5,538 bases of DNA from Candidatus Saccharibacteria bacterium UBA3225 (GTDB taxonomy: Bacteria; Patescibacteriota; Saccharimonadia; Saccharimonadales; Saccharimonadaceae): NCBI GenBank assembly GCA_002363515.1, contig DEVX01000068.1, positions 1 to 5,538 of the forward strand, read 5' to 3'. How positions within the stretch are numbered: position 1 is the first letter of the stretch; the number at the start of each line of letters is the position of its first letter. Below are positions 1 through 5,244 of the stretch, piece by piece. The notes beneath the pieces were generated by a model that saw only the letters and a list, made by a program, of their open reading frames with translations, was not told the origin of the DNA and ran no database searches. The translations under genes and the position numbers were made by a program.

Positions 1-1787
1 TTTGGCTGGCCGATAATATTACGAATGATCGGGTTGGCCGTAAAAGCACCAACCTTATTAAGAATAGGCGCGACAGATTCGGTAACTTGTTTGTCGCCCC
101 ATGAGCCGAACTCTTGTTTCCAGAATTGTAGGACCGTAACGTCTTTACAATATTCGAGAGTCTCTTTGCGGAAGTCTTTATCGGTCAGCATGCGCGAGAT
201 ATCAAGCATGGTTGTTTGAGGGCGATCGAGAAGGGCAAGCAGGGTGTAGCGCAAGATATGCTCGAGACGTGGACCCCAAGATTCGCCGAACATACGCTTT
301 AATACGCCAATAACCTCAGAGGAGATGTTTGGTTTACGTTCTGGGTCGTAGACCTCAAGTGGGTTAAAGGCCATTGGGTATTGTGTATCGGCAGGGTTGA
401 AGTAGACAACGTCCTTGATGCGGCTTTCAGGAATAAACTTTAGATTGTCCATTGCAAGATCGCCGTGTGGGTCAATAATACAATAACCTTGGTTGTGATA
501 AATATCGCTAAGCGCGAAGAGGGTTAGGAGACCAGATTTACCAGAACCGGTCTGACCAATAATATAAACGTGACGGGAACGGTCGCGGCGATACATGCCA
601 AACTGATGCTTGATGCCGCGGAAATCCGTGAGGCCAAAGGCGGAGATATTTTCGTCGAAGCTGGGATCGCCAGTGAGCATTGGCAACTTTGCGGGAGGCT
701 CAGCGGTCTTACTGGACGCCCAAACGATATTCGGCGTTTCGACGTTCGTGTGCGGCAAATGATAGACGGAGGCGAGCTCGGAGATGTTTAGAATAAAACC
801 GTTATCGGTGAATTGGCGCTCTTTGTATGCGTCGAGGGCGGCTTTCTCAAAAGTGCCACCGAGCATCTTGAAGCCGTTAAGGTTAGTAGAGTTGAACTGT
901 TTGAAGGTGCCGACTAGGGCTTGCATGTTTAGTTTGGCATTAACCTCATCTTGGCCAACATAGGCTAAACGGATTTTGACTTCGTAACCAAGTTTAGTGG
1001 CTTTTTCCTCTGCTTTTGCGACACGAGTTTTGTCGCGTTCGGATAGTTCTACTTTAATGGGCTGTTCGCTCCCGCCTTCTGGTGGCCGCCAGAGTGCGGC
1101 GATGACTTGGGCAAACCATTGCCAATCTAGGTGAAAGAAATCCCAAGTCTTCCCTGCTTTGACGGATTTTACCCATGCGTCGGTTTTTTGATGCCAACTA
1201 TCAGCGACTGGCCTAGTTAAGATTTGGATCCATAGCTCTTCCCCGCCATTTGGATTTAATTTTGCGAGCGTACCGGTAATGCCGGCGAGAGGGTCTACTT
1301 CGAAGGATTCAAAAGTTTTAATTGGAAGTGCCTCATTTTCGGTTAGGGCTACTTCGGCGCTGTAGGCGACGGGATATTTGGCGCGACGATCGACGTAATC
1401 TTCTTTCATGCGATAGATTTGTACGCTTGGATACTGGGAATATATCTGGCCTTCTACGAATGATTGCAAGACTTTTGGTACCCATACGAAGAAGCGGATT
1501 TGATTGCCGCTAGAAGCAATCTCGAAAGACAGATGCTCTTGGACGCCACCCGAATTCTTTAACTCGTTGGCATCGCGTAAGATGCCGTGTAGTGATGCGA
1601 AAAGCTGTTCGGCGGCTAGTTCCTTTTTGTCGTTGTCTTTTGGTATTTCCATCATTAAAAGGACGCTATCGACATTAAGGACCTGCAATCGATTAACCTT
1701 GCGGTAATTGCGAGCGGTCAAAATAATTAGGATGATAACGATTGGAATCCAGACGATTGGCATCATAAAAAAGCGAAGAATTTCCAT
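1..1787 (-). CDS. Membrane-anchored VirD4/TraG-like P-loop ATPase (type IV coupling protein family), C-terminus outside window
   Basis: Reading the minus strand from the ATG at 1787 gives 595 uninterrupted codons to the window edge, so the gene is partial at its 3' end. Residues 9-24 form one hydrophobic helix (VWIPIVIILIIL), followed by a basic stretch, which fits an inner-membrane anchor with a cytoplasmic ATPase. Residues 30-370 are a mixed alpha/beta region without a motif I can name. The nucleotide-binding core begins near 385: Walker A GQTGSGKS at 411-418, then YCIIDPHGDL at 435-444, which corresponds to the DPKGEL-like strand after the P-loop in VirD4/TraG proteins. The true Walker B Asp-Glu and the end of the ATPase domain lie beyond the window. 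Family knowledge: such ATPases pump DNA or protein through type IV secretion or pilus machines, and similar single-TM versions are widespread in CPR genomes. No partner gene is in view, so the substrate is unknown. HerA/FtsK-type DNA translocase is the alternative. No SD precedes the start; an extended -10 lies 6 nt upstream. Confidence 0.85.
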   Translation of the reverse strand, partial: MEILRFFMMPIVWIPIVIILIILTARNYRKVNRLQVLNVDSVLLMMEIPKDNDKKELAAEQLFASLHGILRDANELKNSGGVQEHLSFEIASSGNQIRFFVWVPKVLQSFVEGQIYSQYPSVQIYRMKEDYVDRRAKYPVAYSAEVALTENEALPIKTFESFEVDPLAGITGTLAKLNPNGGEELWIQILTRPVADSWHQKTDAWVKSVKAGKTWDFFHLDWQWFAQVIAALWRPPEGGSEQPIKVELSERDKTRVAKAEEKATKLGYEVKIRLAYVGQDEVNAKLNMQALVGTFKQFNSTNLNGFKMLGGTFEKAALDAYKERQFTDNGFILNISELASVYHLPHTNVETPNIVWASSKTAEPPAKLPMLTGDPSFDENISAFGLTDFRGIKHQFGMYRRDRSRHVYIIGQTGSGKSGLLTLFALSDIYHNQGYCIIDPHGDLAMDNLKFIPESRIKDVVYFNPADTQYPMAFNPLEVYDPERKPNISSEVIGVLKRMFGESWGPRLEHILRYTLLALLDRPQTTMLDISRMLTDKDFRKETLEYCKDVTVLQFWKQEFGSWGDKQVTESVAPILNKVGAFTANPIIRNIIGQP

Positions 1788-1793
1788 ATGGTT

Positions 1794-1802
1794 ATTTTAA
1801 CA
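1794..1802 (-). promoter_or_regulatory. Extended -10 promoter of the ATPase gene, apparently leaderless
   Basis: On the minus strand the bases read TGT-TAAAAT, a TGN extended -10 (hexamer 1799-1794). Exactly 6 nt separate the hexamer from the ATG at 1787, so initiation at the usual distance would fall on the A of the start codon. No -35 match is present 17 nt upstream and there is no purine-rich SD. The element is inferred from sequence only. Confidence 0.5.
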
Positions 1803-1832
1803 TAAATGCAATAAAAAACGGCGGTGAGATTG

Positions 1833-1841
1833 TGGTAGAAT
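1833..1841 (+). promoter_or_regulatory. Extended -10 promoter of the acidic-protein gene
   Basis: TGG-TAGAAT with hexamer 1836-1841; the ATG follows 9 nt later at 1851. The predicted transcript start (about 1848) leaves a leader of 0-3 nt, too short for ribosome binding by SD pairing. The expected -35 position is an A-run with no consensus. The same TGGTAGAATGA string precedes the kinase gene at 2563. It faces the divergent minus-strand -10 within a 63-bp gap. Confidence 0.5.
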
Positions 1842-1850
1842 GAAGACATC

Positions 1851-2555
1851 ATGAAGATGCGTTTAGAGGGTGGTTATTCGAGAAATTTGGAGACGCCTGG
1901 GGCGGACGAAGAGAGTCGCAGGCGCACCGAAAGGCTAGGTGACGATATTGCGGACATGCAAAGAATATTAGAAGGACTTAGCGATAGTAGTGAGGCTGAT
2001 GGAGATGTTGAACAAGCAGTACTTGATGAGATAGAAGATATCAAAAAAAGGCTTGATGGGCTTCTAGGGTCTAGCGAGAGGGGCGATGAAGCATTAGAGG
2101 CTGATGAGGATTTTGAACCTCAGCCTGACTTTCTGAAGGGTGTCGTTGAAGACCAACGGGGTGTTGGTGATTCTGGCAGTCGGGAGCCCGATATGGATCT
2201 TGGCCGCTATCCCGAGGGTAGCGAAATGATTTACGACGATAGCGAGAACGGCGAATCGGGCGAAGAAAAGACACTAGAAGAGCAGCTTGGCGAAAGCGTA
2301 CTAGGCGTTGCGACAAATATGGCCGAATCTGAGCCTACTCCTGATTTAGAAGCGCATTTGTTGTCGGCGTTGCAATATTGCAAAGAGAACGACGCATTGC
2401 CGGATGGTCTTAGTCGCGAGGATCGAATAGCGGTAGTGAAGGCTTACCTCGCAGACGATATTACGATGGATTTCCCAGGTGGACTTAGTGCCGATGAAGA
2501 AGATGAATTGACTCAGTGGCAGTTCGAGGAAATGCTTAAAGAAATCCAGAGCTAA
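1851..2555 (+). CDS. Very acidic protein of unknown function with predicted coiled-coil segments
   Basis: I do not recognise this 234-residue protein. By my count about 66 residues are Asp or Glu against about 22 Lys/Arg, so it is strongly negatively charged. The first 30 residues are the only basic part (RRR at 23-25). Residues 26-43 and 53-73 have heptad-like hydrophobic spacing and probably form helices or short coiled coils. Residues 75-150 are low complexity, rich in Asp, Glu, Gly and Ser, and likely disordered. Residues 163-233 look like a compact helical C-terminal domain (DLEAHLLSALQYCKEN, then DRIAVVKAYLADD) with the only Cys at 177. There is no signal peptide or membrane segment, so it is probably cytoplasmic. 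The ATG at 1851 is chosen because an extended -10 ends 9 nt before it. The gene is followed after 22 bp by an adenylate-kinase-like gene on the same strand, which suggests linked expression; a shared function is only inferred. Confidence 0.75.
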   Translation: MKMRLEGGYSRNLETPGADEESRRRTERLGDDIADMQRILEGLSDSSEADGDVEQAVLDEIEDIKKRLDGLLGSSERGDEALEADEDFEPQPDFLKGVVEDQRGVGDSGSREPDMDLGRYPEGSEMIYDDSENGESGEEKTLEEQLGESVLGVATNMAESEPTPDLEAHLLSALQYCKENDALPDGLSREDRIAVVKAYLADDITMDFPGGLSADEEDELTQWQFEEMLKEIQS

Positions 2556-2562
2556 AGCTTTA

Positions 2563-2571
2563 TGGTAGAAT
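2563..2571 (+). promoter_or_regulatory. Extended -10 promoter of the NMP-kinase-like gene, leaderless
   Basis: TGG-TAGAAT with hexamer 2566-2571 ends 6 nt before the ATG at 2578, which places the expected transcription start on the A of the start codon. It lies just after the upstream stop codon (2553-2555), so the kinase can have its own transcript besides read-through from the acidic-protein gene. No SD and no clear -35 are seen. Confidence 0.5.
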
Positions 2572-2577
2572 GATGGT

Positions 2578-3183
2578 ATGATAACGCTTTTTGGTGCTCC
2601 TGGTAGTGGAAAAAGTCTACAAGGTGAGCTATTGGCACGCCGTTATAAGTGGGCGTGGTATTCTTCACGTGATATGCTATCGAGCATGCACAATAAAGAT
2701 ATTATGTACAAACTAGATCACGGTATGTTTGTCGATGACGATACGATGAATTCTCTGATGAGCGATGTGATAAAAAGAGCGCATGCGCGCGGTGTGAATC
2801 GCGTAGTTTTAGATGGCTTTCCTTCTAGCTATCGCCAAGTACGTTGGATGATTGATAATAAGGAAATATCTAATTTAACGGGCGCAATCGTGTTGCGTGT
2901 GCCACATGGGGAACTTTGGAAGCGATTAATGGAGCGCAAGCGTGTCGATGATACTCGTGCAGCAATTGAACGGCGCGAAGATTTATATGAACGATCGGTT
3001 ACTGGCATGATTCGTGCATTGAGTATGGAAGATGTGCTAGTACGCGAAGTGGATGGCATGGGCACGCCAGAAGACGTGTTAGAACGTATTTCAGAAGTAC
3101 TAGGTGAATGGGGCTTAGTGCCGCGGAAACAGTATACTAAAATTTCCGAAAAAATAAGAATAGATTATAAAAGTAGAGTATGA
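2578..3183 (+). CDS. Adenylate-kinase-like nucleoside monophosphate kinase, LID-less and divergent
   Basis: The 201-residue protein has the adenylate kinase fold markers in order: P-loop GAPGSGKS at 6-13, RDML at 31-34 (family GDMLR), HGMFVDDDTM at 48-57 (family G.lV.de), LDGFP at 78-82 with the adenine-contacting Gln at 87, a basic RKRVDD at 120-125 followed by ERR at 131-133 and Tyr137, and VDG at 158-160. Family knowledge: these enzymes move phosphate from ATP to a nucleoside monophosphate in the cytoplasm. The LID insertion between the first arginine pair and the R.DD motif is absent, as in short Adk/UMP-CMP kinases. The Arg of DMLR is Ser35 and the Arg of DGFPR is Ser83; both normally bind the NMP phosphate. 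It is therefore unlikely to be the ordinary housekeeping Adk, and its substrate is uncertain. The tail 182-201 is basic and not part of the usual fold. The start at 2578 is fixed by the P-loop, which must lie near the N-terminus, and by the -10 six bases upstream. Confidence 0.85.
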   Translation: MITLFGAPGSGKSLQGELLARRYKWAWYSSRDMLSSMHNKDIMYKLDHGMFVDDDTMNSLMSDVIKRAHARGVNRVVLDGFPSSYRQVRWMIDNKEISNLTGAIVLRVPHGELWKRLMERKRVDDTRAAIERREDLYERSVTGMIRALSMEDVLVREVDGMGTPEDVLERISEVLGEWGLVPRKQYTKISEKIRIDYKSRV

Positions 3184-3192
3184 AGATTCGCT

Positions 3193-3224
3193 GGGGAAAA
3201 CACTCGGTTAGTGCCCTTCTCCCC
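3193..3224 (-). terminator. GC-anchored hairpin between convergent genes, possible terminator without U-tract
   Basis: On the minus strand GGGGAGAA pairs with TTTTCCCC (one G-U), then a GGG bulge, then CACT pairs with AGTG around a 5-nt loop. It fills most of the 46-bp gap between the convergent stop codons at 3183 and 3230. Folding is slightly better as minus-strand RNA (G-U) than as plus-strand RNA (A-C mismatch). Neither side has a U-run, so it is either an atypical bidirectional terminator or a 3'-end stabilising structure. Confidence 0.4.
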
Positions 3225-3229
3225 TGCCG

Positions 3230-4261
3230 TTATTGTGCTATCTTGTAGCTATCGCGACCAACTTTGACGAATAGCTTTTTATTTTGGAGATTTAATAAAA
3301 CCGTAGTTTCTTTGACTTTGCGCTCTTTAAGGACCTGCTTAACGATTTCTTTGCGCGAAAGACCTTCTTCGCCAGCTTTTCTAAGAATTTTGGTAATAAT
3401 ATCCGATACAGTTCCCTTTTGGTAGCCCCAACTATCTAGTGCGTAGATGCCGCGGCCGATTAGGACAAAGCGCGAATCTTTAATGAGTTCGTTATGAATA
3501 GCTTGCACAGTAACGTCTTTGCGCTTGAAGTCTGAAGAGCTAATTGCCTTTGCGATGTCGTTAAAATGCATTGGCTCTTTATGCTCTTCGAGCACGACGT
3601 AGATTTTGTCACGGATATTCTTTGGATTAACGGTTGGCCATTTCGTAAGTCCCCATTGGCCATTAAGCGTGGAAAGTAGCTTGCTAACATGTGCGATCGC
3701 CTCAATATGACTAGGGTGTTCATAGTTGAGATTTTCGTCGAGCTCATCGATGCTCATCGGCTTTTTATTGCTTTTTACGAGCGCAACGATTTCGTCAACT
3801 TTGCCGCGAATGGCTTTTTCGTCGCCGTATTCCGCGATGCCGATTGCATTGTGATATTTGTCGTTTTCGGAGATGATAGTCAAGACTGGCGAGATTTCGC
3901 CGAGGAAGCTAAAGTTGGCTTTTTCGACAGCGCTAGCTTCGTGGTTGAGAATTTTTTGCGCTAGGTCAGAAGCGCGAGCGATGCGGCCCATTTCGGTTAA
4001 GTTTCGCACGATTAGTTTTTCGGCTGGTGCTAGGTCGCTAATCTTGCCTTCTTCTGCAGCGATGCGGAGGCGGATAAGAATTGCTTTTTCGAGTTGGCGA
4101 ACGCGTTCGCGCGTGATTGAAAGCATTTCGCCAATTTGTTCTAGTGTTTCTTTGTGCCCGTTTAGGCCGAATCGGCGAGAGATGATTTCCCTTTCGCGCT
4201 CTTGTTCGATGATGTTGAGGCTACTAGAAATAGCCTTAGTAATTGTTTCCGCATTATTCAT
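3230..4261 (-). CDS. Sigma-70 region-4 protein fused to HARE-HTH-type winged helices (transcription regulator)
   Basis: The 343-residue protein begins with a sigma-70 region-4-like unit: EREREIISRRFGL at 21-33, a helix pair LEQIGEMLSITRERVRQLEKA at 40-60 containing the typical RERVRQLE recognition helix. No region 2 is present, so it cannot melt promoters as a normal sigma factor. Residues about 149-210 look like a winged helix. Residues about 214-281 match the HARE-HTH pattern of the RNA polymerase delta subunit and related proteins: IRDKIYVVLEEHKEPMHFNDI, then RFVLIGRGIYAL and WGY. A further winged-helix-like unit fills 284-341 (LSRKEIVKQVL; FVKVGRDSYKI). Such sigma-4 plus HARE fusions are known from CPR genomes, where they are annotated as sigma-factor-like; a role in modulating RNA polymerase or binding promoter DNA is inferred. 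The start at 4261 is preceded by a weak AAGGA about 12 nt upstream. It is a single-gene unit convergent with the kinase gene. Confidence 0.9.
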   Translation of the reverse strand: MNNAETITKAISSSLNIIEQEREREIISRRFGLNGHKETLEQIGEMLSITRERVRQLEKAILIRLRIAAEEGKISDLAPAEKLIVRNLTEMGRIARASDLAQKILNHEASAVEKANFSFLGEISPVLTIISENDKYHNAIGIAEYGDEKAIRGKVDEIVALVKSNKKPMSIDELDENLNYEHPSHIEAIAHVSKLLSTLNGQWGLTKWPTVNPKNIRDKIYVVLEEHKEPMHFNDIAKAISSSDFKRKDVTVQAIHNELIKDSRFVLIGRGIYALDSWGYQKGTVSDIITKILRKAGEEGLSRKEIVKQVLKERKVKETTVLLNLQNKKLFVKVGRDSYKIAQ

Positions 4262-4319
4262 GCTGCTGTTTTTTCCTTACTTCTCCGTCTACTTAGGTTT
4301 GATATCTTGACTTTTAAAT

Positions 4320-4348
4320 ATAATAACATGACTATGACACGTTGTCAA
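4320..4348 (-). promoter_or_regulatory. Near-consensus sigma-70 promoter of the sigma-4/HARE regulator
   Basis: On the minus strand the -35 is a perfect TTGACA (4348-4343), the spacer is 17 nt, and the -10 is TATTAT (4325-4320) preceded by TGT, an extended -10. The predicted start near 4313 gives a leader of about 51 nt. An odd palindrome GTTG-T-CAAC (4341-4349) covers the -35, and an imperfect palindrome lies just upstream at 4350-4369; these are operator candidates. Confidence 0.75.
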
Positions 4349-4349
4349 C

Positions 4350-4369
4350 AAGTAAAATGACTTTCACTT
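4350..4369. repeat. Imperfect palindrome next to the regulator's -35, operator candidate
   Basis: Arms AAGTAAAA and TTTCACTT are inverted with one mismatch around TGAC. It abuts the -35 hexamer of the minus-strand promoter, a position where a repressor or activator dimer could act. No known operator is matched. Confidence 0.3.
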
Positions 4370-4390
4370 AGGAATAATTGTACCATATTT

Positions 4391-4419
4391 TTGGCATCAT
4401 TTCGAAAAAAGTGTATAAA
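4391..4419 (+). promoter_or_regulatory. Possible secondary + strand promoter
   Basis: TTGGCA (4391-4396), 17-nt spacer, TATAAA (4414-4419). It would give a leader of about 160 nt for the gene at 4586 or an unrecognised short transcript. AT-rich sequence makes chance matches likely, so confidence is low. Confidence 0.25.
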
Positions 4420-4515
4420 ACTATAAGCTTGAGCGTAATTATGACAAAAGCATTGCGTTTTTAGTATTTTTAAGATGTGATTTTTGCGTTTGGCAAGAAA
4501 CGATAGTGCTAGTAC

Positions 4516-4544
4516 TTGCATTATTTGATGTTTTGTGCTATAAT
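4516..4544 (+). promoter_or_regulatory. Sigma-70 promoter with consensus -10 for the gene at 4586
   Basis: TTGCAT (4516-4521, weak -35), 17-nt spacer, perfect TATAAT (4539-4544) with an extended TGC in front. Predicted start is near 4551, giving a leader of about 35 nt beginning close to TTGTAA. A 12-bp near-palindrome AGTGCTAGTACT (4505-4516) touches the -35 and could be an operator. Confidence 0.65.
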
Positions 4545-4571
4545 AAAATCGTTGTAATGGCAAGGCACCTT

Positions 4572-4577
4572 AGGAGG
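4572..4577 (+). promoter_or_regulatory. Consensus Shine-Dalgarno site AGGAGG
   Basis: AGGAGG lies 8 nt before the ATG at 4586 and decides this start. Its strength contrasts with the three genes on the left of the window, which have no SD at all. The same site type recurs before the next gene. Confidence 0.8.
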
Positions 4578-4585
4578 GAAATAGG

Positions 4586-5089
4586 ATGATTAATATCGTT
4601 AACTTTTTTAGGCCACGTAGGCCGGTAACGTTCACGTTGGATACTTCGAATAGCCACGTGGCTAAGCTGATCTACGGGGTTCACGGCGATACATGCGGGA
4701 GCACCGTCCTTAGGACCGTATACGGGATTCCGTGTTCTTCGGCGGCATTCGGAGCTCCGCGCGAGACTGCGATTGAGCTTGCGAGTTATGGCTTCGTGCG
4801 CGCCTACAGGAAAGGACGGCGTATTGTGATCGAGAGAAATCCGTCAAAGACTCCTCCGGCGGAGGTGGAGAGCTGGCTCATATGTCCAGAAAAAACCCTG
4901 ATGATTCCGGAGTACTATGGTAGCGATCCCGAGAATGTATATGTATCTGTACACACTCCCTTCGGAGATGTCGAGGATCACTACGCAGAAGAGCATGGAT
5001 GGCCTCGGTACTATCTCGGTGATCTGGTTGCATGTGACGGCGTTGAGGGACGGAGGAAATTCTTCGAGGAGGTGATAAGCAGAGTCTGA
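4586..5089 (+). CDS. Hypothetical protein, possible winged-helix-like N-terminal half
   Basis: I do not recognise this 167-residue protein. There is no signal peptide or membrane segment, although the N-terminus is basic (RPRR at 9-12). Residues 40-85 read like a helix pair followed by a beta wing (ETAIELASYGFV then RKGRRIVIER), which could be a small winged-helix DNA-binding unit; this is a pattern impression only. Residues 92-167 are acidic and aromatic (EYYGSDPENVYVSVHTPFGDVEDHY at 109-133, then WPRYYLGDL at 139-147). Four Cys occur at 37, 50, 100 and 150, too widely spaced for an obvious zinc motif. The start is set by a consensus AGGAGG and an upstream promoter; the gene ends before a strong intrinsic terminator, so it is a stand-alone transcription unit. 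Its leader resembles that of the next gene, which suggests the two are expressed in a common way. The function is unknown. Confidence 0.75.
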   Translation: MINIVNFFRPRRPVTFTLDTSNSHVAKLIYGVHGDTCGSTVLRTVYGIPCSSAAFGAPRETAIELASYGFVRAYRKGRRIVIERNPSKTPPAEVESWLICPEKTLMIPEYYGSDPENVYVSVHTPFGDVEDHYAEEHGWPRYYLGDLVACDGVEGRRKFFEEVISRV

Positions 5090-5123
5090 AATCCTAGTTA
5101 AGCATAATTTCCCTAGTAGTCGC

Positions 5124-5149
5124 GGCCACGCAGTAGCGTGGCCTTTTTT
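5124..5149 (+). terminator. Strong rho-independent terminator
   Basis: An 8-bp perfect stem GGCCACGC / GCGTGGCC closes a 4-nt AGTA loop and is followed at once by six T residues (5144-5149). It begins 35 nt after the stop codon of the gene at 4586 and isolates it from the next gene. On the minus strand there is no comparable T-run, so it acts in the + direction. Confidence 0.92.
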
Positions 5150-5171
5150 ATGGTTTCTAAGAGTGTTTTAT

Positions 5172-5200
5172 TTGACCGCTAGTGATATTTATTATATAGT
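5172..5200 (+). promoter_or_regulatory. Sigma-70 promoter of the tandem-repeat gene
   Basis: TTGACC (5172-5177), 17-nt spacer, TATAGT (5195-5200). A TATTAT at 5190-5195 is an alternative -10 with a 12-nt spacer, which is too short. Predicted start near 5207 gives a leader of about 38 nt with TTGTAA at 5209-5214, like the leader of the preceding gene. Confidence 0.65.
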
Positions 5201-5232
5201 CGAAACTATTGTAACTTTATTGCATGCTCTTT

Positions 5233-5238
5233 AGGAGG
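5233..5238 (+). promoter_or_regulatory. Consensus Shine-Dalgarno site AGGAGG
   Basis: AGGAGG is 6 nt before the ATG at 5245. The longer string TTAGGAGG (5231-5238) is identical to 4570-4577 before the previous gene. Confidence 0.8.
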
Positions 5239-5244
5239 TAAAAA

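Larger units (their letters stand above)
4262..4585. other. Divergent AT-rich intergenic region, no gene
   Basis: These 324 bp separate the regulator gene from the + strand gene at 4586. They contain a minus-strand promoter near 4320-4348, a possible + strand promoter TTGGCA-17-TATAAA at 4391-4419, and the better + strand promoter at 4516-4544. No open frame here has a start signal or a protein-like composition. T-runs around 4458-4490 are not preceded by a stable stem. I see no tRNA or known riboswitch. Confidence 0.6.

Noticed and set aside
570..1707. Several + strand open frames of 63-73 codons
   Set aside because: They lie opposite the well-supported ATPase gene on the minus strand and have no start signals or family motifs.
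2071..3065. Minus-strand frames opposite the acidic-protein and kinase genes
   Set aside because: Arg/Ser-rich translations are antisense shadows of the real genes; no start signals.
3181..3183. TGA read as glycine, as in some CPR lineages
   Set aside because: Reading through TGA at 3181 would extend the kinase into the convergent gap and over the hairpin, and the gene ending with TGA at 5087 sits before a proper terminator. The standard code fits.
3460..4310. Open frames overlapping the sigma-4/HARE gene on either strand, including one of 150 codons
   Set aside because: The sigma-4 and HARE motifs fix the true frame; the others lack any recognisable domain.
4440..4463. Tiny + strand frame downstream of the possible 4391 promoter
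   Set aside because: Only seven codons, no SD, and the promoter itself is weakly supported.
4345..4563. Minus-strand open frame of 72 codons in the divergent intergenic region
   Set aside because: It overlaps the promoters of both flanking genes, has no SD or promoter placed for it, and its Lys/Phe/Cys/His-rich composition is what AT-rich noncoding DNA gives.
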